Counted from the stretch's first letter, positions 1 to 8,848 are shown. The stretch is DNA of 64,000 nucleotides from Paenibacillus riograndensis SBR5 (GCF_000981585.1 NZ_LN831776.1:2557001-2621000), one strand, 5' to 3'. The notes: a model not told the origin generated them from the sequence alone. Numbers and translations: made by a program.

Positions 1-1021
1 GCGTGCGGTGGTGCTGGCATCCGGTGACCCGCTGTTCTTTGGGATTGCCGGGTATCTTGTCCGCAGATTCGGGCCGGAGCATGTCGAGGTGATTCCGCAT
101 TACAGCAGTGTCCAGCTTGCTTTTGCCCGGCTTGGGGACAGCTGGCAGGATGCGGAGCTGGTCAGTCTGCATGGACGTCCGATCCGGGGATTGGCCCAAC
201 GGATAGACGGCAAGCACAAAATCGCCCTGCTCACCGATGAGACCAACACACCAGCGGTTATCGGCGCTTATTTGCGTGAGTTCGGAATGACTGAATATGA
301 AGCCTTTGTCTGTGAGCGGCTGGGCGGGGGCGAGGAGGTCTGCCGGTTCTGGGAACTGGATGAGCTGGAAAAAGGGAACTTTGCACCTCTGAATGTGGTG
401 ATTCTGCGGTGGAAGCCGGGAAGCGGGACTGCGGCGGTGCGGCGCGGTTTTGCCTATCCCGATGAAGCTTTCCGCCAGCGGCGCCCGGAAAAAGGTCTGA
501 TCACCAAACGGGAGGTGCGCGCCCTAGTCCTGTCCGAGCTGAATTTGTTTGAAGAAGCGGTGGTCTGGGACATTGGCTCCGGTTCGGGAGCGGTGGCAGC
601 CGAATGTGCGCGGATCGCCCGCTGTGGCAAGGTATACGCCATCGAAAAAAGCGCAGAGAATCTGCCGAATATGGAGGCTAACCGCCGTGAATTCCGCGCC
701 GATTTTGAGATTATCCGTGACAAAGCGCCGCAAGGCCTGGAACGGCTGCCGGACCCGGATGCAGTATTCATTGGCGGAAGCGGAGGCGAGCTCCAGCATA
801 TTATTGCGCACTGTACGCACCGGCTGCGGCCGGAAGGACGGATAGTGATCGGGGCAATTACAATTGAGACACTGTATACGGGCTTGGAGGCGCTGAAGCT
901 TGCCGGGATGGCCACCGAGGTGACGCAACTCCAGGCATCAAGGGGCAAGCCGATTCTTGGCATGACCCGTTTTGAGGGGATGAACCCTGTATACGTGGTA
1001 AGCGGGCGCAGGCCGGACTGA
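1..1021 (+). CDS. cbiET: Cobalt-precorrin C5,15-methyltransferase/decarboxylase CbiE-CbiT fusion, 5' end cut by window
   Basis: Fusion enzyme of corrin-ring synthesis: the N-terminal CbiE tetrapyrrole methylase domain methylates C5/C15 and the C-terminal CbiT domain methylates and decarboxylates the C12 acetate. The reading frame is open from the first base, so the start lies before the window; about 339 residues are visible against roughly 400 for whole fusions. The early ASGDPLFFG stretch is the methylase glycine-rich region. The CbiT half starts near KGLITKREVRA and carries the SAM-binding motif DIGSGSGAVAAE. It heads the visible part of a cbi operon; a 126-nt gap separates it from cbiL. 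Confidence 0.93.
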   Translation, partial: RAVVLASGDPLFFGIAGYLVRRFGPEHVEVIPHYSSVQLAFARLGDSWQDAELVSLHGRPIRGLAQRIDGKHKIALLTDETNTPAVIGAYLREFGMTEYEAFVCERLGGGEEVCRFWELDELEKGNFAPLNVVILRWKPGSGTAAVRRGFAYPDEAFRQRRPEKGLITKREVRALVLSELNLFEEAVVWDIGSGSGAVAAECARIARCGKVYAIEKSAENLPNMEANRREFRADFEIIRDKAPQGLERLPDPDAVFIGGSGGELQHIIAHCTHRLRPEGRIVIGAITIETLYTGLEALKLAGMATEVTQLQASRGKPILGMTRFEGMNPVYVVSGRRPD

Positions 1022-1147
1022 TTTTGATTTTAACCGTTACTTGTACTCTATCGGCCTTCCTGTTCTATGTGACCAGCTGCTGGCAGAAAGGGTTTAGCCT
1101 AGGCATCGCTGCATAAATAGATTAACTAACCTAAAGGAGGAGCGCTC

Positions 1148-2017
1148 ATGACGACAAGGTTACAAAAAAATACGACGAAACCTCATCTGCACTCCATGGA
1201 TGAGCAGGCTGCCCATGAAGAACAAATCACCGGAGCGGCCATGCAAACTGCAGTTGCAGCATATCATGCTGATGATGAGTATCCGCTGGTGGAGCCTGAG
1301 CTTGCCCCAATCGGAACAGGGACCTTGTACGGAGTGGGTGTAGGTCCGGGTGATCCCGAGCTGATTACGCTCAAAGCCTGCCGTTTGCTGAGGGAATGTC
1401 CGGTAATTGCCTACCCGGCAACCAAAAAGGGCGGGAAATCCTATGCCCACGAAATTGTGGAGATGCATATCAAGGCGGATGAAAAAGTCATGCTGGGACT
1501 TGTCTTTCCGATGACCAGAGACCCCGGGCAGCTGGCAAGCGGCTGGAACCGCACGGCTGAGCTCTGCTGGAACGAGCTGAAGCAGGGCCGGGATGTGGCT
1601 TTTGTGACGGAGGGCGATCCGAATCTGTACAGCACCTTCATTCATCTGGCCCGGTTGATGCAGGAGCTGCATCCTGGCGTGCCGATCGTTTCAATTCCGG
1701 GAATATCGTCGGTGCTGGGCGCCGCTGCCGCGCTTGGACAGCCCCTTGCCGATGGCGATCAGCGGGTGGGGATTATTCCGGCTACCGAGGACCCGGAGGC
1801 CTTGAAGGAAGCGCTGCTGCATCATGATACGGTGGTGTTTTTGAAGGTGGCGAAGGTGCTGGATCTGCTGCTGGATGTGCTCGATGAGCTCGGGCTTGCG
1901 GGAAAAGCATCCGTCGTGACCAAGGTAACCTCTCCTAATGAAACGGTGTGGCGGGACGCCCGCGAGCTGCGTGGCCAGGAGCTTGAATACCTGAGCCTTA
2001 TGGTGGTGAGCAAATGA
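1148..2017 (+). CDS. cbiL: Cobalt-precorrin-2 C20-methyltransferase
   Basis: SAM-dependent methylase adding the C20 methyl group in cobalamin synthesis. Family motifs are GVGVGPGDPELITLKA near residues 62-77 and a VTEGDPNLYSTF stretch. The start follows a perfect AAAGGAGG (1133-1140) at 7 nt spacing. This leaves about 55 polar residues before the conserved core, while homologues usually begin close to the GVGPGDPE motif; the extension is unexplained. The stop overlaps the cbiF start (ATGA at 2014-2017), implying translational coupling. It could be named cobI by aerobic nomenclature, but cbiG nearby argues for the anaerobic branch. Confidence 0.93.
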   Translation: MTTRLQKNTTKPHLHSMDEQAAHEEQITGAAMQTAVAAYHADDEYPLVEPELAPIGTGTLYGVGVGPGDPELITLKACRLLRECPVIAYPATKKGGKSYAHEIVEMHIKADEKVMLGLVFPMTRDPGQLASGWNRTAELCWNELKQGRDVAFVTEGDPNLYSTFIHLARLMQELHPGVPIVSIPGISSVLGAAAALGQPLADGDQRVGIIPATEDPEALKEALLHHDTVVFLKVAKVLDLLLDVLDELGLAGKASVVTKVTSPNETVWRDARELRGQELEYLSLMVVSK

Positions 2018-2817
2018 CGGCGGCTGGCTTGGAACCCAAAGTATATATCGTAGGTGCAGGGCCGGGCGATCCCGAACTCATTACGTTAAAAGGCAGCCGC
2101 ATCCTGCGTTCTGCAGATGTTGTGCTTTACGCGGATTCGCTGGTCAGCGGGGAGCTGATTGCCAGTGTGAAGCCGGGAGCCGAGGTGCTGCAAAGCTCGG
2201 GAATGGCTCTGGAGCAGCAGGTGGAGATCATGACTGCAGCGGTGAAGGCCGGTAAAAGCGTAGCCCGCATCCATACCGGTGACCCTTCCATGTACGGGGC
2301 AATCCTGGAGCAGATGTCGCTGCTGAAGCTGAACGGCGTCAGCTATGAGATCGTGCCGGGGGTCAGCTCTGTTTTTGCTTCGGCGGCAGCGCTGGGTGCA
2401 GAGCTGACTGTGCCGGAGCTGACGCAGACCGTGATTCTGACCCGTGCCGAAGGGCGGACGCCGGTCCCGGAGCGTGAGCAGCTGCGGCAGCTGGCGGCGC
2501 ATCACTGTACCGTAGCCCTGTTCCTCAGCGCTTCGCTGGCTGAACATACGGCATCCGAATTTCTCGCTGCCGGGTGGAGCCCCGATACGCCTATCGCTGT
2601 GGTGAAGCGGGCGACCTGGCCGGACCAGCAGATTCTGCGGACCACCGTGGCACGCCTTGCAGCCGACCTGCGCGAAGCGGGCATCACCATGCATGCGATG
2701 ATTCTCGCCGGCTGGGCCCTGGACCCGGCGCTTACGGACCGTGACCAGCACCGTTCGAAGCTGTACGACAAAACCTTTACCCACGGCTGCCGGGAAGGGA
2801 TTGACGCTGATGGCTAA
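2014..2817 (+). CDS. cbiF: Cobalt-precorrin-4 C11-methyltransferase
   Basis: Methylates C11 of cobalt-precorrin-4 using SAM. The protein opens with VYIVGAGPGDPELITLKG, the signature of the tetrapyrrole methylase family, and has the second motif ARIHTGDPSMYGA near residues 87-99. It is 267 residues, normal for CbiF/CobM. It overlaps cbiL by 4 nt and cbiG by 8 nt, so the three are surely cotranscribed. CobM (aerobic pathway) is the closest alternative; order and neighbours favour CbiF. Confidence 0.93.
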   Translation: MTAAGLEPKVYIVGAGPGDPELITLKGSRILRSADVVLYADSLVSGELIASVKPGAEVLQSSGMALEQQVEIMTAAVKAGKSVARIHTGDPSMYGAILEQMSLLKLNGVSYEIVPGVSSVFASAAALGAELTVPELTQTVILTRAEGRTPVPEREQLRQLAAHHCTVALFLSASLAEHTASEFLAAGWSPDTPIAVVKRATWPDQQILRTTVARLAADLREAGITMHAMILAGWALDPALTDRDQHRSKLYDKTFTHGCREGIDADG

Positions 2818-3925
2818 GCGGTATGCAGCCGTTGCGATTACTGCAAATGGTATCCGGCTGGCGTTGAAGCTGGGTGAACGGCTGGCGGATACCGAGGTTT
2901 TTTGCTGCGCCAAGTACAGTGGAAACGTACAGGACGCCACGGGGCATGGGCAGGTGTTTGCGGAACCGGTCAAAGAGCTGCTGCCGAAGCTGTTCCGGCA
3001 GTACGAAGGGCTTATCCTGTTTTTTTCGCTGGGGGCGGCAGTCCGGCTGATTGCTCCCCTGCTGGCGGATAAAAGAACCGACCCCGCCGTCATCGTCATT
3101 GATGAACGCGGAGAACATGTGATCAGCATGTTATCCGGCCACTTGGGCGGGGCCAACAGGCTCACGCGGCAGGTTGCACAGCTGATGGACAGCCATCCGG
3201 TGATTACTACCGCTTCGGATGTGCAGGGCATCTTCGCCGTGGATCTGCTCGGCTCGGAGTTCGGCTGGCGCGCAGAGGGCTTCGCGACCATGAAAACAGT
3301 CAGCGCCGCCCTGGTCAACGGGGAAGCCGTGGCCTTCCTGCAGGAGAGCGGCGAACGCGGCTGGCTGCCGCCCGGTGCTGTGCTGCCGGAGCATGTCCGC
3401 CTCTGCGGAAGCATGGCGGAGCTGCAGGAAGCGACGTTCAGCGCGGCAGTCGTGGTCACGGACCGGCAGCTGCCGGAGCAGGAGATTGCGGCTCTTGGAG
3501 AGCGGACTGTAGTCTACCGTCCGCGCAGTCTTGTGCTCGGGCTCGGCTGCAACCGCGGGACCACGCAGGAGGAGCTTGAAGCAGTGGTGCTGGATACGCT
3601 GGCGGATATGGGACTTTCACTGCTTAGCGTCCGCAACGTCGCCACTGCCGCGATCAAAGGCGATGAGGCCGGTCTACTGGGCTTGTGCGCCAAATATGGC
3701 TGGGAGCTGGCACTGTTTTCGCCGGAGCAGCTGAATACGGTGGTGCTGGAGCAGCCCTCGGAGATTGTTTTTAAGGCTACCGGAGCTTATGGGGTCTGTG
3801 AGCCGGCAGCCCTTTTGTCCTCTGGTGCCCGCAGCCTGGTGCTTAAGAAGAAAAAAAGCGGCAATGCGACCATTGCAGTAGCGAGAGTCAGCTTTGCTGA
3901 AACGGAGGGGAACCAGAATGAATGA
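2810..3925 (+). CDS. cbiG: Cobalt-precorrin-5A hydrolase CbiG
   Basis: CbiG opens the delta-lactone of cobalt-precorrin-5A and releases acetaldehyde, a step specific to the anaerobic cobalamin pathway. The start is the ATG at 2810 (MAKRYAAVAITANG), inside the last codons of cbiF; an upstream in-frame extension to 2741 is not needed. The N-terminal domain has FFSLGAAVRLIAPLL and GHLGGANRLTRQ, and the C-terminal CbiG/CobE domain has VLGLGCNRGTTQEELE and ATGAYGVCEPAAL. Length 371 residues is typical. Its presence is the best evidence in the window that B12 is made by the early-cobalt route. Confidence 0.92.
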   Translation: MAKRYAAVAITANGIRLALKLGERLADTEVFCCAKYSGNVQDATGHGQVFAEPVKELLPKLFRQYEGLILFFSLGAAVRLIAPLLADKRTDPAVIVIDERGEHVISMLSGHLGGANRLTRQVAQLMDSHPVITTASDVQGIFAVDLLGSEFGWRAEGFATMKTVSAALVNGEAVAFLQESGERGWLPPGAVLPEHVRLCGSMAELQEATFSAAVVVTDRQLPEQEIAALGERTVVYRPRSLVLGLGCNRGTTQEELEAVVLDTLADMGLSLLSVRNVATAAIKGDEAGLLGLCAKYGWELALFSPEQLNTVVLEQPSEIVFKATGAYGVCEPAALLSSGARSLVLKKKKSGNATIAVARVSFAETEGNQNE

Positions 3926-5822
3926 GCGGAGCAGACCGGAGCAGCTTCCCCGGCTCCGCCCGCGTTTCGTGGTAGCCGGAACAGGCAGCGGTTCGGGCAA
4001 AACAACGGTGACGCTGGGACTGCTGCGGGCTTTTGCCCGGCGCGGTCTTACCGTGCAGGCCTTCAAATGCGGCCCGGATTATATTGATCCGGCCTACCAC
4101 GCGGCTGTAACGGGCCGGACTGCCCGCAATCTGGATTCCTGGATGACCTCGGGCGGATATATGCTGGAGTATTTTTTGCGTTCCTCGGAGGGAGCCGACC
4201 TGTCCGTAATTGAAGGGGTTATGGGGTTGTACGACGGCAAAGAAGCAACCGGGCTTACCGGATCAACGGCGGAAATTGCCCTCCTAACAGGAAGTCCGGT
4301 GCTGCTGGTGGTGGATGTACGCAGCATGGGACGCAGTGCGGCTGCAATTGTGCTGGGTTTTCAGCAGCTGGAGCCGGACGTGCGCATCGCTGCGGTGATC
4401 GTTAACCGCTGCGGGAGCGCCAGCCATTACCGGACGGTCAAAGCCGCGATTGAAGCGGCCTGCGGCATACCGGTCATCGGCTGGCTGGCACGGGATCAGG
4501 GACTGGATATCCCGGAACGGCACTTGGGGCTGCTCCCTGCCGTGGAACGCGGCGAGCTGGAGCCATTATTTGACCGTGCCGCCGACCTGCTGGAGGCAGG
4601 GACGGATCTGGAGGTGCTGCTGCAAATTGCAGCGGCAGCATCTGTCCTTCGTTACCCGGCGGCGGGAAAAATACTGCCGGAAGAGGGGCCTGCCGAAGAG
4701 CTTCCGTCAGAGGCTGTTCCGGCAGCCAGGAAGATCCTTCAGGAAACAGGCATGCAGGATGCACAGGAACCTCCGGGCGGGGGGCCTGCTGCTGCCGCAC
4801 TTGTCCCTTCGGTAGTTTCTAAGATTCTTCAGGAAACAGGTGTGCAAGATGCACAGGAACCTCCGGGCGGGGTGCCAGCTGCTGCACTTGTCCCTTCGGT
4901 AGCTGCTAAGATCCTTCAGGAAACAGGCGTGCAAGGTGCACAGGAATCTCCGGGCGGGGTGCCAGCTGCTGCCGCACTTGTCCCTTCGGTAATTTCTAAG
5001 ATTCTTCAGGAAACAGGTGTGCAAGATGCACAGGAATCTCCGGGCGGGCAGTCTGCCGACGCCCCTTTTCCTCCGACAGCTGTTAAGGAAGCCGGTAATC
5101 TACTGACCTATCCACCCTTGGATAGGTCTGCTCCCCAAGCTCTCGCCTCGGTATATGACCCTGCACCGGTCATTGCCGTTGCACAGGATGCGGCGTTCAA
5201 TTTTTATTACGCCGACAATCTGGAGCTGCTGGCCCGGGCCGGGGCCCGGCTGGCTCCGTTCAGCCCGCTCAGCGGCGAAGGCATCCCGCCGGAGGCGGAT
5301 GGGATTTACCTCGGCGGCGGTTTTCCGGAGGAATTCGCCGCCACAATCGCCGGGAATTCGGCCTTCCTGCTCGGCCTAAGGGCTGCGGCAGCGGCTGGTA
5401 TGCCGCTCTATGCGGAATGCGGCGGCTATATGGTGCTGGTCCGCAGCCTTACCGACCGCGCCGGGGCTGTGCATGAGATGGCCGGGATTATTCCCGCCCA
5501 TTCGGTCATGCAGGACCGGCGCACCGCACTCGGCTACCGCGAAGTCACCGCGCGGGCCGATTGCCTGCTGCTGAAGCAGGGCGAGCGCCTGCGCGGGCAC
5601 GAGTTTCACTATTCCCAGATGAGCTATTCGCCCGGGGAGCCGCAGCTGTACGCCTATGATAGCCGCGGACGAAGCGGCAGCCAGCCGGAGGGCTATGCCC
5701 GCGGCAATATCATGGCTGCCTATGCGCATATACATCTGGCTTCCCATATCCCGGCGGCAATCCGGCTGGTAGAAGCCTGCCGCAGCTACCATAGGAGTAA
5801 CAAAGACATGCTGCGCACATAG
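3918..5822 (+). CDS. cbiA: Cobyrinate a,c-diamide synthase with repeat-bearing linker
   Basis: ATP- and glutamine-dependent amidase of the a and c carboxylates of cobyrinate. The N-terminal AAA-like domain has the P-loop GTGSGSGKTT and KCGPDYIDPAYH; the C-terminal class I glutamine amidotransferase domain has the nucleophile in YAECGGYMVL and the final histidine region AYAHIHLASH. The ATG at 3918 sits 7 nt after GGAGGGG (3904-3910) and overlaps the cbiG stop. At 634 residues it is about 170 longer than usual (around 460). The excess lies between the domains and is largely a tandem repeat starting KILQETG (see 4731-5048). Both domains keep their motifs, so the enzyme is probably active. Confidence 0.93.
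   Translation: MNERSRPEQLPRLRPRFVVAGTGSGSGKTTVTLGLLRAFARRGLTVQAFKCGPDYIDPAYHAAVTGRTARNLDSWMTSGGYMLEYFLRSSEGADLSVIEGVMGLYDGKEATGLTGSTAEIALLTGSPVLLVVDVRSMGRSAAAIVLGFQQLEPDVRIAAVIVNRCGSASHYRTVKAAIEAACGIPVIGWLARDQGLDIPERHLGLLPAVERGELEPLFDRAADLLEAGTDLEVLLQIAAAASVLRYPAAGKILPEEGPAEELPSEAVPAARKILQETGMQDAQEPPGGGPAAAALVPSVVSKILQETGVQDAQEPPGGVPAAALVPSVAAKILQETGVQGAQESPGGVPAAAALVPSVISKILQETGVQDAQESPGGQSADAPFPPTAVKEAGNLLTYPPLDRSAPQALASVYDPAPVIAVAQDAAFNFYYADNLELLARAGARLAPFSPLSGEGIPPEADGIYLGGGFPEEFAATIAGNSAFLLGLRAAAAAGMPLYAECGGYMVLVRSLTDRAGAVHEMAGIIPAHSVMQDRRTALGYREVTARADCLLLKQGERLRGHEFHYSQMSYSPGEPQLYAYDSRGRSGSQPEGYARGNIMAAYAHIHLASHIPAAIRLVEACRSYHRSNKDMLRT
4731..5048 (+). repeat. In-frame tandem repeat in the CbiA linker (90+87+90+51 bp)
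   Basis: Four direct copies begin AAGATYCTTCAGGAAACAGG at 4731, 4821, 4908 and 4998; the last is truncated. Each encodes a unit starting KILQETG, then QDAQEPPGG or QDAQESPGG, then an Ala-rich stretch ending ALVPSV. All unit lengths are multiples of three, so the frame is kept. Near-identity at the DNA level suggests recent duplication by slippage or recombination. Confidence 0.95.
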
Positions 5823-5940
5823 GCCAATCTCTTTGAGAGTGGGGCCAGAATAAACGGCATGATCCCGGCAGATAAGCTCGGATCATGCGCACACTTGGAG
5901 GCGGGTGGAGGTTCTCCCAAGTTCGCATAGAGCCTGAGCT

Positions 5941-6127
5941 CTAAGTGGAAAAAGTAAAACTAAATCGCCGGAAATTACTCCAAAAAAGGATTTAGTGGGA
6001 ATTTGTCCACTTAATTCCGGAAAATGTACGATATCAGGAGCAAATTAGCCGAAATAAGTCTACTTTTTCCAACTACTGGTGTCCGGACAGCCCAGCGGCA
6101 CCGAATAAGTTTACTTTTTCCACTTAA
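5941..6127. repeat. Intergenic repeat family A, locus 1
   Basis: In the 619-bp gap after cbiA, a forward module (TAAGTGGAAAAAGTAAAACT, 5942) is followed by two reverse modules (AAGTCTACTTTTTCCAACT at 6056 and AAGTTTACTTTTTCCACTTA at 6107). Forward and reverse copies can pair as long hairpin arms. The same arrangement occurs at 20.1 and 49.8 kb. Just upstream, GCATGATCC (5857) and GGATCATGC (5880) form a hairpin without a T-run. Confidence 0.8.
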
Positions 6128-6137
6128 GTTAGCACAG

Positions 6138-6273
6138 CCAGGTCGGCGCCCGCCCACAAGTCAGATTCACTCCAGCCAGACCGGTGCCCGCCCACAAGTC
6201 AGATTCACTCCAGCCAGACCGGTGCCCGCCCGCAAGGGCAGATTCACTCCAGCCAGGCCGGCGCCCGAACACA
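6138..6273. repeat. 38-bp tandem repeat, about 3.5 copies
   Basis: Units begin CCAGRYCGGYGCCCGCCC at 6138, 6176, 6214 and 6253 (38, 38, 39 bp and a partial copy), each containing AGATTCACTCCAG. The array is non-coding as far as I can tell and ends about 65 bp before the promoter of the ROK kinase gene. Confidence 0.9.
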
Positions 6274-6337
6274 AACACGTTCTATTTCCCGGAGCAAGGC
6301 TGCTTTGAAGCTAGTTCCTTTTTCGTATGTCAACCGC

Positions 6338-6366
6338 TTGTCACAGGTCTGCGGGCCACGTATAAT
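6338..6366 (+). promoter_or_regulatory. Sigma-A-type promoter of the ROK kinase gene
   Basis: TTGTCA (6338-6343), a 17-nt spacer and a consensus TATAAT (6361-6366). It lies about 75 bp upstream of the GTG start at 6442. Confidence 0.7.
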
Positions 6367-6441
6367 AAGGGAAAGAGAACGCTTTATTACACACATGGCC
6401 AATTTTTGGCTGAATGTTTATGGGGAAGGGAGACTGCTGCA

Positions 6442-7323
6442 GTGAAGGTACTTGGAGCAATTGAAGCAGGGGGAACAAAGTTTGTATGCGGGATTGGAAA
6501 TGAGGACGGGACGATTATCGACCGGGTCAGCTTTCCGACTACCACGCCTGAGGAAACGATGGGGCTTGTGCTGGACTATTTTACCGGCAAAAATGTGGAA
6601 GCGATCGGCATAGGCTCATTCGGGCCGATTGATCCGGTGATTGGCAGCCCGACCTATGGCTACATTACAACCACACCTAAACCCCATTGGGGGCAATACA
6701 ATCTGGTGGGAACAGTTGCCGGGCATTTTTCCGTGCCTGTCGGATTCGATACGGATGTGAACGGTGCGGCGCTGGGGGAATACAAGTGGGGAGCGGCTCA
6801 AGGGCTGGACAGCTGCCTGTATATCACAGTCGGAACAGGAATCGGAGCGGGTGCGGTAGTGGGAGGCAAACTGGTGCACGGCTTGTCCCATCCTGAAATG
6901 GGGCATATTCTTGTGCGCCGCCATCCGGAAGACAAGTTTGAAGGCTTCTGCCCTTACCACAGCGATTGCCTGGAGGGTTTGGCAGCAGGCCCGGCAATTG
7001 GCAAACGCTGGGGCAAGCCGGCAGGCGAACTGCCTGCGGATCATCCGGCGTGGGCGATGGAAGCCCACTACCTGGCGCATGCGCTGATGAATTATGTGCT
7101 GATTCTGTCACCGCAGAAGATTGTGATGGGCGGCGGTGTGATGAAGCAGAGCCAGCTTTTCCCGCTGATTCATGCCAAGCTTCAGGAGCTGCTGGGCGGC
7201 TATGTGCAGCATCCTGCACTGAACGAGGCTGTCGGCAGCTATATTGTTCCGCCTCAGCTGGGCGACAATGCGGGTCTGTCCGGAGCGCTTGGACTGGCTA
7301 AGCTGGCGCTGGACCGGGAGTAG
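6442..7323 (+). CDS. ROK-family sugar kinase, probably fructokinase
   Basis: ATP-dependent sugar kinase of the ROK family, most like Bacillus fructokinases of about 290-300 residues (here 293). Seen: the N-terminal phosphate-binding motif GAIEAGGTKFVCGIG, the central FDTDVNGAALGE and VGTGIGAGAVVGG, and a zinc site with the spacing of HPEMGH, GFCPYHSDCLEG. The start is taken as the GTG at 6442 because GGGGAAGGGAG (6422-6432) sits about 9 nt upstream and the motif follows at once; the frame is open further upstream through the tandem repeat, but that translation is low-complexity. It appears monocistronic. Substrate is inferred from family likeness only. Confidence 0.85.
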   Translation: MKVLGAIEAGGTKFVCGIGNEDGTIIDRVSFPTTTPEETMGLVLDYFTGKNVEAIGIGSFGPIDPVIGSPTYGYITTTPKPHWGQYNLVGTVAGHFSVPVGFDTDVNGAALGEYKWGAAQGLDSCLYITVGTGIGAGAVVGGKLVHGLSHPEMGHILVRRHPEDKFEGFCPYHSDCLEGLAAGPAIGKRWGKPAGELPADHPAWAMEAHYLAHALMNYVLILSPQKIVMGGGVMKQSQLFPLIHAKLQELLGGYVQHPALNEAVGSYIVPPQLGDNAGLSGALGLAKLALDRE

Positions 7324-7502
7324 TCTGAGGCCGGGGATAAGGCTGGATTGGTTTTGCGGCTTAATTTATCCTTTTATTTCGGCTGAAACGGTTACTGTTC
7401 CTATGAGGAACGGACAAGCTGATTCTAATTTAGTACAAAAAGAGATTGACTGTTTCTCAATATATGGGTATTGTAAGCATTAACAGTATAGCATTCCAGA
7501 GG

Positions 7503-7543
7503 AAGCACCTCTTTCACATCATTTGTGGGAGAGGTGCTTTTTT
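7503..7543 (+). terminator. Rho-independent terminator
   Basis: AGCACCTCT pairs with AGAGGTGCT around an inner CACA/TGTG, followed by TTTTTT. It lies in the 359-bp gap after the ROK kinase gene and is the only recognisable element there; being 180 bp from the stop, it could also end a short transcript starting in the gap. Confidence 0.75.
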
Positions 7544-7682
7544 GTGTGCACATATAAGGCGGGATAAGCTTCACGCTCTATATCGGCCTTATATCTTCCG
7601 GTGACGGGTCTGGCTAAGGAACCGTTCATCCGGTGAGTAACGGGATTATGCATGCTGTAAGACAAGGAAGGTAGGGATTGGG

Positions 7683-8702
7683 ATGCAGATTGTATTTATG
7701 AACCGTTTGTCGAGAATGTCAGGGGGGGATCAGGAGGTATTTGCCCAGCTCTGGATCGGGGAAGAAGAAGGCGTCTGGCGCCTCGGCTGGCGCGAATTCT
7801 CCGGCTCGGAGGATAACGGAGACAGCTTGTGGTATGAGGGCGGCTCCTGGAATGAGATGCTCTGCGTCTACCGGCATGAGCTGGCGGTGAAGATGGGCGA
7901 TGGCTACCGGCCTCTAATCGATGGTGCCTTTCACGATGAAGACAGCTTGTCCGGCAGCCGCAATCAGGAGCAGCTTAAGCTGCAGTATTTCAGCGAGCAG
8001 CACGCCAATGAATCCGTCTACGAAGAGCTCTGCTCCTGGCGCCGGGGCAAAGCCTCCAGTGAGCGGAAAGCGCCTTACATTATTGCCAGCAACCGCCTGC
8101 TGCGGATGCTCAGCGCATTTCTTCCCCGTACCCTGGAGGAACTACTGCAGATTCCCGGCGTAGGCGAGGGCAAGGCCTCGCAATACGGCGAAGACTGGCT
8201 GAGCATCACCTCTGCCGCAGAGAGGGAGCATAGCTTTCCGCTGGGCTGGGTGCATGAAGCCGTTGACGAGGAGCATTTTGTTTCCTGGCAGTACAAGCAG
8301 AAGGAGCTGAAGTACAAGAAGCAGCTGGAACGGCTGCGGCTGCGCAGGGTTCTGCTGCAGGGAATCGGGGAAGGCCTTGGCATTGAGCAACTGAAGGCAC
8401 TGAGCGGAATAAGCCGCCGCGAGGTGCTTGAAGCGGTAGAGGAGCTTGACAAGGACGGATATTCCGTCGAAAAGCTCATTGCTCTCGAGCTTGCTGAGGT
8501 ATCCTCCAGCGAGCAAGCCAGTGTATGGGCCGCCTATGAACTGATGGGTGATACCTTTCTCAAGCCTGTACTGTACAAAGCCTACGGGGAAGGGTTCTCG
8601 CCTGCGGAAGGCCTGGATATGTATTATGAACGCCTGCGGCTGATCCGCATCCGCTACCGGCGGGGGCAATCCGCTCAGCTGGAAGCGGCGACGAATTTAT
8701 AA
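7683..8702 (+). CDS. HRDC-domain protein of unknown function
   Basis: 339 residues; an HRDC (helicase and RNase D C-terminal) domain is visible around residues 130-180, with ASNRLLRMLSAFLPRTLEEL and the hairpin-helix LLQIPGVGEGKASQYG. The N-terminal 110 residues show no motif I know. The C-terminal part (about 215-330) has a coiled-coil-like basic stretch (KQKELKYKKQLERLRLRR) and a helical segment resembling the RQC/helix-turn-helix tail of RecQ proteins, but no helicase motifs. It is probably a nucleic-acid binding accessory protein (inference). The ATG follows AAGGAAGG at 7664-7671. Confidence 0.75.
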   Translation: MQIVFMNRLSRMSGGDQEVFAQLWIGEEEGVWRLGWREFSGSEDNGDSLWYEGGSWNEMLCVYRHELAVKMGDGYRPLIDGAFHDEDSLSGSRNQEQLKLQYFSEQHANESVYEELCSWRRGKASSERKAPYIIASNRLLRMLSAFLPRTLEELLQIPGVGEGKASQYGEDWLSITSAAEREHSFPLGWVHEAVDEEHFVSWQYKQKELKYKKQLERLRLRRVLLQGIGEGLGIEQLKALSGISRREVLEAVEELDKDGYSVEKLIALELAEVSSSEQASVWAAYELMGDTFLKPVLYKAYGEGFSPAEGLDMYYERLRLIRIRYRRGQSAQLEAATNL

Positions 8703-8776
8703 TTGCCTAATGTCTGTGTCCGCAGGAAATTCAACGGGGGCTTGCCCCTATTTCTTAACTTCAGCTAATGACTGCA

Positions 8777-8848
8777 CTATATAATTGAACTTGAGCTTTT
8801 TGATTTCGGGTTTGTCCGTGGCTACGGATTTCAAGTTCAATCCACATA
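8777..8848. repeat. Short inverted repeat, probable remnant of MITE-like family C
   Basis: CTATATAATTGAACTTGA (8777-8794) and TCAAGTTCAA (8831-8840) form a perfect 10-bp inverted repeat and match the outer ends of the elements at 41.5 and 60.4 kb, but the interior is only 36 bp. It lies in the 336-bp gap before pfkB, which otherwise holds only a weak GGGG-CTTG-CCCC hairpin at 8737-8748. Confidence 0.5.

Noticed and set aside
2086..3459. 457-codon open frame on - across cbiF-cbiG
   Set aside because: Antisense to two firmly identified enzymes; no ribosome binding site or domain is seen.
4707..5024. Antisense repeat ORF in the CbiA linker encoding Cys/Arg-rich repeats
   Set aside because: The repetition only mirrors the sense-strand repeat; no start signal.
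5857..5888. GCATGATCC/GGATCATGC hairpin as the terminator of the cbi operon
   Set aside because: It lacks a T-run on either side, so it is mentioned only as a hairpin.
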